From: Deltaproteobacteria bacterium
GTDB taxonomy: Bacteria; Desulfobacterota; Desulfobulbia; Desulfobulbales; Desulfocapsaceae
DNA: 64,000 bases
NCBI GenBank assembly: GCA_026388715.1
Contig: JAPLJF010000036.1
Span: 1 to 64,000, forward strand
Reading direction: 5' to 3'
The notes under the pieces are model-generated. The model did not search any database. It saw only the letters and a program-made list of their open reading frames with translations, and was not told the origin of the DNA. A program made the translations under genes and the position numbers. Positions 28,485 to 37,653 of this stretch are shown here, one piece after another. Position 1 is the stretch's first letter. Each line of letters begins with the position of its first letter.

Positions 28485-31400
28485 TCAAGAGATCTCCCTC
28501 TTTGCATCCAGCGCCTTCCGCACGGCCTGGCCCAGATCCTGAATTGAAACGGGTTTCATCAGGTAGCTCCGGATGCCCAGGGCCTGGACCTGCTCTTTAT
28601 TGATCAGGTCGCTAAAGCCGGTGCAGAGAATGATTGGCAGGTCCGGCCGGAGGGCCAGCGCCTTTTGGGCCAGCTCAAAGCCGGTCAGATACGGCATGGT
28701 CATGTCGGTAATAAGAAGGTCAACGGCCATGGGGTCTTGCTCAATAAGGGCCAAGGCCTCCAGGCTGTTGCAGGAAGATCGCACCTGATAGCCAAGACCT
28801 TGGAGGATGAGCTGCAGCATGGTGGCAAGAACCTCCTCATCGTCCACTACCAGCAGTCGTTCCGTACCGGTGGGGATTGCCTCGCTGTGGACGGCCTCAG
28901 TCAGGGAAGGCGCCTCTGCTATCCTCGGCAGATAGACATGAAAGCTCGACCCCTTGCCCGGCTCGCTGTATACCGCAATATGCCCCTGATAACTTTTGAC
29001 AATGCCGTGGACCACGGCAAGACCGAGGCCGGTGCCCTCCCCCTTGGCCTTGGTGGTAAAGTAGGGGTCAAAGATATGGGCCATCGTTTTTTGCTCCATG
29101 CCACAACCGGTGTCACTGACATCAATCATTACATACTCTCCCGGGGCGAGTTCGGAGCTGGGTACCCTGCCGTTATCCTCACCAATGGTAATTTTTGTCA
29201 GCCTCACCGCCAGCACGCCGCCGGTCTGCTGCATGGCATGGTAGGCGTTGGTGCCGAGATTCATGATGATCTGGTGGAGCTGGGTTGGATCGGCGAGAAT
29301 AGTGCCACAATCCGCAGGAATCTCCTCGCGGATTTCAATGGTGGAGGGCAGGGAGGCCCGGAGCAGCTTGAGCGCCTCCTGCACCACCAGTTGCGGCTGC
29401 AAGGGCTTTCGCTCCTGCGGGGCCTGGCGGCTGAAGGCGAGAATCTGCTGCACCAGCCCCTTGGCCCGCCCGGCAGCGGTGATGACCTGCTGCAGATCGG
29501 CAGCCAGAGGATCGCTTGGGGAAATCCTGGCCAGGGCCATCTCTGAATAGCCGAGAATGGGGGCCAGCATGTTGTTGAAGTCGTGGGCAATACCGCCGGC
29601 CAGTGTGCCGATGGCCTCCATCTTCTGGGATTGACGAAGTTGATCTTCGAGTTTGTACTTTTCGGTGATGTCAACCAGCGTCACGATCGCGGTGATAACC
29701 TCGCCTGAGTTGTCTTTCGAGTAGGGATAGGCCTTCATGTCTATATAAGCTACCCTTCCCTTGGCATCTTCACATTGATGAATGGCCGAGTGCGATTTTC
29801 CGGTCGCGAATACTTTCTGCACCGCACAATCACGTTCGGGTTCAGAACAGGGCGCAGATTTGTGATGCACAATTTCGTAACAGTATTTACCTATGATCTT
29901 GTCGATGGGCATCTCGACTATCTTCGAGTAGGCCTTGTTGGCAGACAAGATCCGGAAGTCACGGTCGATGATGATGAATCCTTCATCAACGCACTCAAGA
30001 ATGTTTTTAATAAATTCTTCGGATTTCTTGCGTTCGGTGATGTCGCTGAAGCTTACCACCGCCCCTGCCAGTTCGCCCCGCTCGTCCCGTATGGGTGTGC
30101 TGACATAGTCGACGAAAAAGCTCGTGCCGTCCTTTTTCCAGAATATCTCGTCGGCCACATGGTGGACAACGCCGTCCCGGTAGGCTGCGTAGATGGGGCA
30201 TTCTTTCCTGGGATACGGCGTGCCGTCGGCCTTGGTGTGATGATGCAGGGCATGCATGTCCTGGCCGATGATCTCTTCCGTCGTCAATTGCAGCATCGCC
30301 GCGCCGGCCGGATTGATAAAGGTGGCACGTCCCTCCCGGTCCAGGCCGAAGATGCCTTCGCCGACCGAGTTGAGGATGAGCGTGTTCCGTTTTTCCAGCC
30401 GTTGCACATCGGCCCGCGTGCGCTCATGCTTGGCCTCCGCCCGCCGCATGGTGATGCCGTAGGCCAGATCGACCGCCGCTTCGTTGAGCAGTTCGACCGC
30501 ATCTTCATCGAAGACGTCCGGCTTTACGGCGTAGATGTTGAGCGTACCGATGACGGCGCCGTCCAGCCGCAGCGGCAGGGCCACCGACGAGGCAAAGCCG
30601 TAGCGTTGCCCTCGTTCCCGCCAGGGGCCATAGTCCGGGTCCGTTTGGACATTGCTGCAGGTGACGGGAGTGCCCCGGCGGATTGCCGTGCCGGTCGGCC
30701 CGCGGCCCGACGCGGTTTCATCCCAAGTGATGTTCAGGCTGTCGAGATAATCCGCATCGGCGCCCCGGGAAGCCACCACCCGCACACGCTTGTCGTCTTC
30801 GGCAAAGCCCACCCAGGCCAGGAGATAGCCGCCGATCTCGACCATGACCCGGCACATCTCTTCCATCAGCGTCTGCTCGTCCCTGGCGCGCAGCAGCGTC
30901 TGATTAGTTGCCGACAGTGTCCGTAGCGCCCGGTTGACGCGGGCCAGCGCCTCTTCAGCATGCTTGCGCTCGGTGATGTCGCGATCGATACCGTGATAAC
31001 CGCGAAAATTTCCATCCTGGTCGATGACGGGGACAGCGCTTGTTTCCAGAATGACTTGATGGCCATCCCGGTGCAGATTGATGTTTTCGTGGTTGACGAA
31101 GGTTTCGCGTGCCGAGATGTTGGCGGCAAACAGTTCCGCCATGCGTTGCGCTTCCTCGGCGGGCATCAGGTCGAAAGGCGTTTTCCCGATTACCTCCTCG
31201 GGCCGATAGCCGAGGAGGTCGTGGATTCTCGGACTCACGTAAGTATAGACACCATTTTCATTGACCTCCCAAATCAAGTCACTTGTGGTTTCCACGATAT
31301 TACGAAACCGGGCCTCGCTTTGCCCCAGAGCCTTGGTGCGCTCACGCACCTGGCCGTCGAGGTCCTCGTTCAGCAGGTTGAGCTGGGATTGGATGATCGT

Positions 31401-31943
31401 CAGTTCCCGGTTCTGATTGAGGCTGTTCTCGTACAGCGAGAACAGCAGGTTCAGTATCTGCTGGCCGCTGCCGGCGATGGAGTGGCGCTTGCCGTTGTAG
31501 CTCACCACTTCCGTTCGCCGCTCTTCTGCCCGTCGCCTCTCGATCGGGGCATCCAGTAGGGAACGGATGCGCTCCAGCAGGTTGGCTTCCACGAAGGGCT
31601 TGACGATGTAGGCGTCGGCGCCGGAATTGATCGCCTCGATGATGTCTTCCGGCCCTGACAGCACCGTGCACAGCATCAGCGGGATGTTCCACAGGTCATC
31701 GTCAAACTTGATCGCGCGGCACAACTGGTAGCCGTTCATCACCGGCATGTTGATATCGCTCATTACCAGGGCGGGCCGGTGCGCCCGCGCCGCTTGCAGC
31801 CCTTCCTCGCCGTCCTGCGCCACGCTCACCGCGTAACCCGCCCTGGTGAGGGTGCGGCGTAGTAATTCCGTTGCCACCGGGCTGTCCTCGACGATCAGGA
31901 TTTCGGGCAGGTTGTCGGATGTTTCAGTTTGTTGAGTTGTCAT
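28485..31943 (-). CDS. Hybrid histidine kinase (REC-PAS-GAF-PAS-PAS-HisKA-HATPase-REC)
   Basis: N-terminal REC EILIVEDSPVATELLRRTLTRAGY...KPFVEANLLERI; PAS and GAF; H box MEAIGTLAGGIAHDFNNML; C-terminal REC. Confidence 0.93.
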   Translation of the reverse strand: MTTQQTETSDNLPEILIVEDSPVATELLRRTLTRAGYAVSVAQDGEEGLQAARAHRPALVMSDINMPVMNGYQLCRAIKFDDDLWNIPLMLCTVLSGPEDIIEAINSGADAYIVKPFVEANLLERIRSLLDAPIERRRAEERRTEVVSYNGKRHSIAGSGQQILNLLFSLYENSLNQNRELTIIQSQLNLLNEDLDGQVRERTKALGQSEARFRNIVETTSDLIWEVNENGVYTYVSPRIHDLLGYRPEEVIGKTPFDLMPAEEAQRMAELFAANISARETFVNHENINLHRDGHQVILETSAVPVIDQDGNFRGYHGIDRDITERKHAEEALARVNRALRTLSATNQTLLRARDEQTLMEEMCRVMVEIGGYLLAWVGFAEDDKRVRVVASRGADADYLDSLNITWDETASGRGPTGTAIRRGTPVTCSNVQTDPDYGPWRERGQRYGFASSVALPLRLDGAVIGTLNIYAVKPDVFDEDAVELLNEAAVDLAYGITMRRAEAKHERTRADVQRLEKRNTLILNSVGEGIFGLDREGRATFINPAGAAMLQLTTEEIIGQDMHALHHHTKADGTPYPRKECPIYAAYRDGVVHHVADEIFWKKDGTSFFVDYVSTPIRDERGELAGAVVSFSDITERKKSEEFIKNILECVDEGFIIIDRDFRILSANKAYSKIVEMPIDKIIGKYCYEIVHHKSAPCSEPERDCAVQKVFATGKSHSAIHQCEDAKGRVAYIDMKAYPYSKDNSGEVITAIVTLVDITEKYKLEDQLRQSQKMEAIGTLAGGIAHDFNNMLAPILGYSEMALARISPSDPLAADLQQVITAAGRAKGLVQQILAFSRQAPQERKPLQPQLVVQEALKLLRASLPSTIEIREEIPADCGTILADPTQLHQIIMNLGTNAYHAMQQTGGVLAVRLTKITIGEDNGRVPSSELAPGEYVMIDVSDTGCGMEQKTMAHIFDPYFTTKAKGEGTGLGLAVVHGIVKSYQGHIAVYSEPGKGSSFHVYLPRIAEAPSLTEAVHSEAIPTGTERLLVVDDEEVLATMLQLILQGLGYQVRSSCNSLEALALIEQDPMAVDLLITDMTMPYLTGFELAQKALALRPDLPIILCTGFSDLINKEQVQALGIRSYLMKPVSIQDLGQAVRKALDAKREIS

Positions 31944-33016
31944 ATTGACTCCTTTCGTCGGGGCGTTGCGCCCACGCCGTTGCGGTTGTCTGCCAGTGCC
32001 GCCAGTGCCGGGGCGATTTGTTCGATGGGGAGCACGTGCTGCGCTGCCCCTAAAGCCACTGCCTCCTTGGGCATGCCGTAAACCACGCTGCTTGCCTCAT
32101 CCTGGGCGATGGTGACGCCGCCGGCTGCGGCAATGGCCACCATGCCCTCGGCGCCGTCGCGGCCCATGCCGGTGAGCAGAACGCCCACCGCACCGGCGCC
32201 GAAATACCGCGCCGCCGCGCGCAGGGTGACGGTTATCGAGGGTTTGTGGTCGTCGCAGGGCGGTGCCTGGGAGAGATCGAATCGTCCGCCGCCGTCCAGT
32301 TCCAGGTGGACGTCCTCGGGGGCGAAATAGACCACTCCGGCTTGCGGCACCTCGCCTTGGGCCGCCTTGCACACCGGTAGCGGGCTGGCTTCGGCCAGCC
32401 ATGCAATCATTCCGGACAGAAAGTCACTGCCGATATGCTGCACGCACAGCACCGGCGCCGGGAAGCCAATGGGCAGGTGGGAGAGGATCTCGCGCAGGGC
32501 CTGCGGGCCGCCGGTTGAAGCGCCGATCGCCACGATGCGCACGGGGCTGCTGGGCGGCAGTGAGAGGGGTGGCCGTGGCGGTACCGTCCCGGCGTGGCGG
32601 AACATATGGACGCCGGCAAGAATGCGAATCTTGCTGGCGAGTTCCCTGGCCAGCTTCTCCTGATCCGCAACCAGGATGGCGCGCGGCTTGGGGTAAACAT
32701 CCACCGCCCCCGCCTCCAGCAGTCGGAAGACGTTGGGTGAGCCCGTTTCTACCGACACGCTCACCACCAGGATCGGGCGCGGGCGGCTGGCCATGACTGC
32801 ACGGGTAAGTTCCAGCCCATCCATCACCGGCATGTGCAGATCCGTGCAGATGACGTCGGGATTCAGCGCCGGCAGCAGAGCGAGCGCCTCCCTGCCGTTG
32901 GCGGCAGTGCCAACCACCTGGATATCGGGTGATAGGGACAGCAGACGTTGCAGGATGTTAAGGGCGATGGGGGAGTCGTCGACCAAGAGAACACGGATCA
33001 TTTTATCACCTCGCAT
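31940..33016 (-). CDS. cheB: Chemotaxis methylesterase CheB
   Basis: REC IRVLLVDDSPIALNILQRLL; IVAIGASTGGPQALREIL; VLLTGMGRDGAEGM. Confidence 0.95.
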   Translation of the reverse strand: MRGDKMIRVLLVDDSPIALNILQRLLSLSPDIQVVGTAANGREALALLPALNPDVICTDLHMPVMDGLELTRAVMASRPRPILVVSVSVETGSPNVFRLLEAGAVDVYPKPRAILVADQEKLARELASKIRILAGVHMFRHAGTVPPRPPLSLPPSSPVRIVAIGASTGGPQALREILSHLPIGFPAPVLCVQHIGSDFLSGMIAWLAEASPLPVCKAAQGEVPQAGVVYFAPEDVHLELDGGGRFDLSQAPPCDDHKPSITVTLRAAARYFGAGAVGVLLTGMGRDGAEGMVAIAAAGGVTIAQDEASSVVYGMPKEAVALGAAQHVLPIEQIAPALAALADNRNGVGATPRRKESI

Positions 33017-33044
33017 GGATCAATTTGAAAATCCATCGTTGCCC

Positions 33045-33265
33045 TCACCCCCGTTGCCCCCACCCCAACCCTTCCCCGCAAGCGGAGGAGGGAGCCAAAT
33101 ACTCCTCAGCTTTTTCTCGCAAGTGAGGGATGTAGCCAAATTCCACTTCTCCAACTTTTCCCCCGCAAGAGGAGGAGGGAGAAGAATAGCCCTGCGTTCC
33201 GCGTAATGTGGCCCCCTCACTTGCGCGGAGCGCGGGGGAGGGTTGGGGTGGGGGCAGTGGGGAAA
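33045..33265. repeat. Cluster of G/C-rich REP-like palindromes (family C) between cheB and cheA
   Basis: Units such as CCCCACCCCAACCCTTCCCCGCAAGCGGAGGAGGGAG and GGCCCCCTCACTTGCGCGGAGCGCGGGGGAGGGTTGGGGTGGGGGC. Confidence 0.88.
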
Positions 33266-33277
33266 GCACTTGAAAAA

Positions 33278-35482
33278 TCATCTCACAATCAATCTCTTCA
33301 AAGTGTCCAGCAATACCCGCTGGTCGAACGACGGTTTGGGGATGTAGGCGTTGGCGCCGGCATCAAGGCCGCGCCGCTTGTCCTCATCTGAGGCAAGAGT
33401 AGTCACCAGGATCACCGGCAGCTCCTTGTGGCGCGGCTCCGCGCGAATACGCGTAGTGAGGGCGAGGCCATCCATGTTGGGCATCACAATGTCCGACACC
33501 ACCGCCGCGAAGGGACGGCTGCTGAGGGCGTTGAGCGCGTCCACACCGTCCACTGCCGTGACCACCTCGTAGCCGCCGTCCTCGAGAATCCGTTTCTCCA
33601 TGGCGCGGATCAGCACTGAATCCTCCACCAGCAGCACAACGGCCTTGACCTCCTCAGTCTGTATTGCCAATTCCGCACTCCGCACTCCGCCTTCCACACT
33701 CCGCATTTCCTTATGCGCTGAGCGCAGCAGGTCGGCGGGGTTCAGGACCGCGCAGATCTCGCCGCTGCCCAGCATGGCCAGGGCGGAAACATTGCGCACC
33801 CGCTGCAGCGGCGTACCGAGCGGCTTGGGCACCACTTCCTCCTCGGCCAGCAGATCGTCTGCCAGTAGGCCCAACCGCTCGTCACCCGTCTGGATTACGA
33901 TACAGGCCTGGGTGTCAGGTGGAGCTGCCTCCCGCTCTTCGGCCGGTAGCTCCAGCAGGTCGGCGAGGCGGGCGGCGATTACTGGTTGGCCGTCAAGCAG
34001 GACGGCGGGGCGGCCTTCGAGGGTAAAGATATCCTTTTCGTGCACGCGCCGTGAGGTATGGACGAACTCGACCGGTAGTCCGTAGAGTCGGCCGCCCGCG
34101 CTTACCAGTAGGAGTCGCGTGGTGGCGAGGCTCAACGGTAGGCGCAGTTGCATAGTTAAGCCCTGACCGGCGGCGGATTCCAGGTGGATGCTGCCCTTCA
34201 TCCGCTCGATATTGACCCGTACCACGTCCAGCCCTACGCCGCGTCCTGACAGCTCGGTGACATAGGTGCTGGTTGAAAAACCGGCCATGAATATCAGTTG
34301 CTGCAATTGTGCCGGGGGCATGGCGTCGAGCGTCCCTTCGTCGTGGAGGCCGCGCTTTATCGCCACCTGCCGGATTGCCACCGGATCCAGTCCGCGGCCA
34401 TCGTCGCTTACCTCCAGCAGTACGCTGGTATTTTCGCGCACTGCGCGCAGCCGCACCGTGCCGCCGCGGGGCTTGTCCAGCTGTTCGCGCTCGGCTGGCG
34501 GCTCGATACCGTGGTCGATGGCGTTGCGGATCAGGTGCATCAGGGGGTCCTTCATCTCCTCAAGGATGCGCTTGTCCACGGTAATGTCGCCGCCCTCGAG
34601 CGCCAGTTCCGCTTCCTTGCCCTGTTCCCTGGCCAGGTCGCGCACCATGCGCGGGAACAGTGCGAACACGGAGGAGAGAGGCAGCAGGCGGATGCTGCGC
34701 ACCTGATCTGCCAGCAGGTTGACGGTGGACTCCAGGCGCGCGTTGTCGTCGAAGAGCACATCGCGCGCCTGATTGAGCAGGCCGCCGAAGCGTAGCGGCG
34801 CATCTCTCTCCTCCCCATGCCGTGTGGACGGGACGGTGCTGCGGGTGTTGCGTCCGTGTGCCAGCGCCGCCCACTGCTCCAGCAGTTCCTCCATCAGCGC
34901 CAGCCGGTGCTGCGCCCGTCCCTGGATCACGGAGAGTTCGCCCACCTGGGTCAGCAGATCGTCCAGCTTGCGGGTTTCCACGCGCACGGTCTCGATGCGG
35001 AATGGTTCACTGACGGCGGGTGCAGGTTTGACGGGAAGGGTGGTCGGCACCTTCTCCAGCTCTTCCCCGGGAGCGGGGGAGAGGGTTGCCTCACTCCCTT
35101 GCTCCCGGGGGAGGGTTGAGGAGGGGGCCTTGGAATCTTGGGAGGGAACAGTAGCAGACTCGCTGCTGAGTGCCTCCTGCACGCGCTGGCGCAGGTCGGT
35201 CAGGGCGGTGTTCATGTGCTCGATCGTTTCCGGCGTGAGCGGCGCCTCGCCCTTGCGCGCCGCGTTGAAGATGCCTTCCAGGCCGTGGGCGGCGGTCTCG
35301 ATCCTGCTAAGGCCCAGCATGCGCGCCGCACCCTTCAGACTGTGGGACTCCCGGAACACCTCTTCCAGCAGCGCCTGGTCGGTGGGCGTTTTCTCCAGGC
35401 GCAGCAGACCGTCGTCGAGGTGGGCGAGATGCTCCGCGCTTTCAGCCTTGAACAGCCTGTGCAGTTCCGGGTCTTCGATCAT
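33278..35482 (-). CDS. cheA: Chemotaxis histidine kinase CheA with C-terminal receiver
   Basis: Hpt ESHSLKGAARMLG; kinase MHLIRNAIDHGIEPP, GRGVGLDVVRVNIE; CheW-like domain; REC VLLVEDSVLIRAMEKRIL. Confidence 0.95.
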   Translation of the reverse strand: MIEDPELHRLFKAESAEHLAHLDDGLLRLEKTPTDQALLEEVFRESHSLKGAARMLGLSRIETAAHGLEGIFNAARKGEAPLTPETIEHMNTALTDLRQRVQEALSSESATVPSQDSKAPSSTLPREQGSEATLSPAPGEELEKVPTTLPVKPAPAVSEPFRIETVRVETRKLDDLLTQVGELSVIQGRAQHRLALMEELLEQWAALAHGRNTRSTVPSTRHGEERDAPLRFGGLLNQARDVLFDDNARLESTVNLLADQVRSIRLLPLSSVFALFPRMVRDLAREQGKEAELALEGGDITVDKRILEEMKDPLMHLIRNAIDHGIEPPAEREQLDKPRGGTVRLRAVRENTSVLLEVSDDGRGLDPVAIRQVAIKRGLHDEGTLDAMPPAQLQQLIFMAGFSTSTYVTELSGRGVGLDVVRVNIERMKGSIHLESAAGQGLTMQLRLPLSLATTRLLLVSAGGRLYGLPVEFVHTSRRVHEKDIFTLEGRPAVLLDGQPVIAARLADLLELPAEEREAAPPDTQACIVIQTGDERLGLLADDLLAEEEVVPKPLGTPLQRVRNVSALAMLGSGEICAVLNPADLLRSAHKEMRSVEGGVRSAELAIQTEEVKAVVLLVEDSVLIRAMEKRILEDGGYEVVTAVDGVDALNALSSRPFAAVVSDIVMPNMDGLALTTRIRAEPRHKELPVILVTTLASDEDKRRGLDAGANAYIPKPSFDQRVLLDTLKRLIVR

Positions 35483-35949
35483 GGCGCACCCTCACCCCAA
35501 CCCTTCCCCGTAAACGGGGAAATGACTTCTTCACCATCCCCAGCTCGCGGCGCGTCTCCTCTTGCTCCCTCCCTCGCTTGCGGGGGAGGGTTGGGGTGGG
35601 GGCATATCCTCCCCTCCAAAGCCCGTAGAATCACCTCTAACACCGTCTGCGTTTCTTGGAACACCTGATTATCCCAGAACCGCAGAATACGGAACCCCTC
35701 TGTTTCCATTTTTCTATCCCGGCGCGCATCATAGTCTGCCTGTTCCTGATGCTGCCCACCATCCAGTTCGATAATCAGCTTTGCTTCCAGGCAGGAAAAA
35801 TCGGCGATATAGGCACCGATGGGGACTTGGCGCCGGAATCTGTAGCCCCCAAGCTGTCGATTTCGCAGAGAGTGCCAAAGGTGACGCTCGGTATCCGTTG
35901 CCTGATTTCTCAGCGAGCGCGCCCGGTTTTGGGTTATGATGTTTCGCAT
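35479..35949 (-). CDS. DUF559 endonuclease-domain protein with repeat-encoded C-terminal tail
   Basis: RARSLRNQATDTERHLWHSLRNRQLGGYRFRRQVPIGAYIADFSCLEAKLIIELDGGQHQ; tail CPHPNPPPQAREGARGDAPRAGDGEEVISPFTGKGWGEGAP encoded by palindromic repeats; 4-bp ATGA overlap with cheA. Confidence 0.9.
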   Translation of the reverse strand: MRNIITQNRARSLRNQATDTERHLWHSLRNRQLGGYRFRRQVPIGAYIADFSCLEAKLIIELDGGQHQEQADYDARRDRKMETEGFRILRFWDNQVFQETQTVLEVILRALEGRICPHPNPPPQAREGARGDAPRAGDGEEVISPFTGKGWGEGAP

Positions 35950-35969
35950 ATTTTTTATCCTTGTCTCTC

Positions 35970-36175
35970 TGCCCCCATCCCAACCTTCCCCCGTGAACGG
36001 GGGAAGGAGCTAAATACCCCCTCCCTTGCGCATAAGGGGAAAGGAGTTAAATACCCCCTCCCTTGCACGTAAGGGGAAAGGAGTTAAAAGCCCCCTTCCT
36101 TGCGCATAAGGGGGAAGGAATTAAAATCTCCCTCCCTTGCGCGTAGCGCGGGGGAGGGTTGGGGTGGGGGCATAT
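35970..36175. repeat. Array of family C palindromic units with 37-bp period (non-coding)
   Basis: Units TACCCCCTCCCTTGCGCATAAGGGGAAAGGAGTTAAA recur with corresponding bases at 36017, 36054, 36091, 36128; ends in GCGCGGGGGAGGGTTGGGGTGGGGGCAT. Confidence 0.92.
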
Positions 36176-36180
36176 CCGCA

Positions 36181-37647
36181 TCACGCGATCGCCTTGAGAT
36201 TTTCCGCTGCCTCGTTCAGATTCTGCACACCTATCTTGGTCTGGCTGATGCCGGTGGCGGTCTCCTTGGCGCCGGCGGCGATGCTGTTGGTTGCCTCCAC
36301 CACCTGGTTGAAGGCAGCGGATTGTTGCCTGGCGTTGAGCATCACCTGCTGGGCGTTTTCATTGGCGCTGCCGGCCAAGCTGGCCAGGTTCGTGAACAGT
36401 TCAGCTACCTTCTGCACCAGTTGGGTCACCTCGGTAACGGTGCGGGTGCCTTCCTCGGTCATCATGATCGAGGAATTAGTGGCCTTCTGGATGTCGGCCA
36501 CCAGCACCGCCGTCTGTTCTGCCGATTTTTTGCTTTCATCGGCGAGCTTGCGTATCTCGCTTGCCACCACGGCGAAGCCCTTGCCGTGCTCGCCGGCGCG
36601 GGCGGCCTCCACCGCGGCGTTCAAGGCCAGCATGTTGATCTGCCCGGCCAAATCCTTGAGCACGGTGGCGATGCTGCCGATCTGGCCGGTCTGCTCGCCC
36701 AGGTGCAGGGTCTGCTCGGCCATGGCGCTGATCTTGCCCTTGAGGTCGCTCATTACCGCCACTACCTGACGGGTGGCCTCGTCACCCTGCACTGTGGCGG
36801 CTCCGGCCTTTTCCGTTACCACCGCCGCGTTTGCCGCCTGCTCGGCTGACTGGCGCGAAGAGGCGGACAGTTCCGTGATAGTGGCCGAGGTCTCGTCGGC
36901 CGCGGCCGCCTGCTGGCTGGCGGTGCGTTCATGCTGGGCAATGGTGGCGGCAATTTCGCAGGCGGCGGCGGAAAGCTGGGTGGCGTTGGCGGTGATCTTG
37001 CGGCTCACCGCTGCGGCGAGCCAGAAGGCGATGGCGATTGCCAGTCCGATGGCGCCCAACATGCCGTAGATGATCGAATTAGTGACGGTTTGGATGGCCG
37101 CATCGTAGGCTTTCTGGCGCTCATTCACGATCTCGGTCTCCCGCTGTTTGAAACGATTCCACAGCGAGTCCAACTCTGACGATTCCTTAACAGCCTCGCC
37201 GCTACGGAACTGGGTCAAGGCTTCCGCCTCTTTGCCTTCGTCCACCAGGGTCAGGAACTGGTTGTCTCGTTTGATCAGGTCTTGCCCCTGGTTGAGCATG
37301 CTGCGCAGAGTGTCCTGCTGCTGCGGGTCTTTCACCAGGATGGTCAGCTTTTCACTCCGGCCCTTGTACTCCTTTTCGTTATCCAAGAACGTCTGGCGCG
37401 AGGTCGGGTTTTTCAGCAGCAGATAACCGCGCACTGCCCGCTGTATCTTGTTCAGATTGTAGACGAGGTCCTTGGCTTCGTTTATGGTGAGGTGCGAGGC
37501 CTCTACCGCCGCCGCTGTGTGCGTTGCCTTCTGCAGGTTGACGAACACCAGACCCATGGCGCCAATCAGCAGCAGGAGCGGGGCCAGATAACCCAGCAAT
37601 ATGCGTTGACGCAGCTTCATTTTTGTGAACATGGCAAATCTCCCCAT
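36181..37647 (-). CDS. Methyl-accepting chemotaxis protein (CHASE3-like input)
   Basis: Two TM segments around [25 protein letters not shown]; signalling hairpin [47 protein letters not shown]. Confidence 0.94.
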   Translation of the reverse strand: MGRFAMFTKMKLRQRILLGYLAPLLLLIGAMGLVFVNLQKATHTAAAVEASHLTINEAKDLVYNLNKIQRAVRGYLLLKNPTSRQTFLDNEKEYKGRSEKLTILVKDPQQQDTLRSMLNQGQDLIKRDNQFLTLVDEGKEAEALTQFRSGEAVKESSELDSLWNRFKQRETEIVNERQKAYDAAIQTVTNSIIYGMLGAIGLAIAIAFWLAAAVSRKITANATQLSAAACEIAATIAQHERTASQQAAAADETSATITELSASSRQSAEQAANAAVVTEKAGAATVQGDEATRQVVAVMSDLKGKISAMAEQTLHLGEQTGQIGSIATVLKDLAGQINMLALNAAVEAARAGEHGKGFAVVASEIRKLADESKKSAEQTAVLVADIQKATNSSIMMTEEGTRTVTEVTQLVQKVAELFTNLASLAGSANENAQQVMLNARQQSAAFNQVVEATNSIAAGAKETATGISQTKIGVQNLNEAAENLKAIA

Positions 37648-37653
37648 CAGTTG

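Noticed and set aside
35970-36175. Possible CRISPR array (regular 37-bp repeats)
   Set aside because: The whole unit is conserved; there are no unique spacers alternating with repeats, and no cas genes were seen. It is a palindromic unit array.
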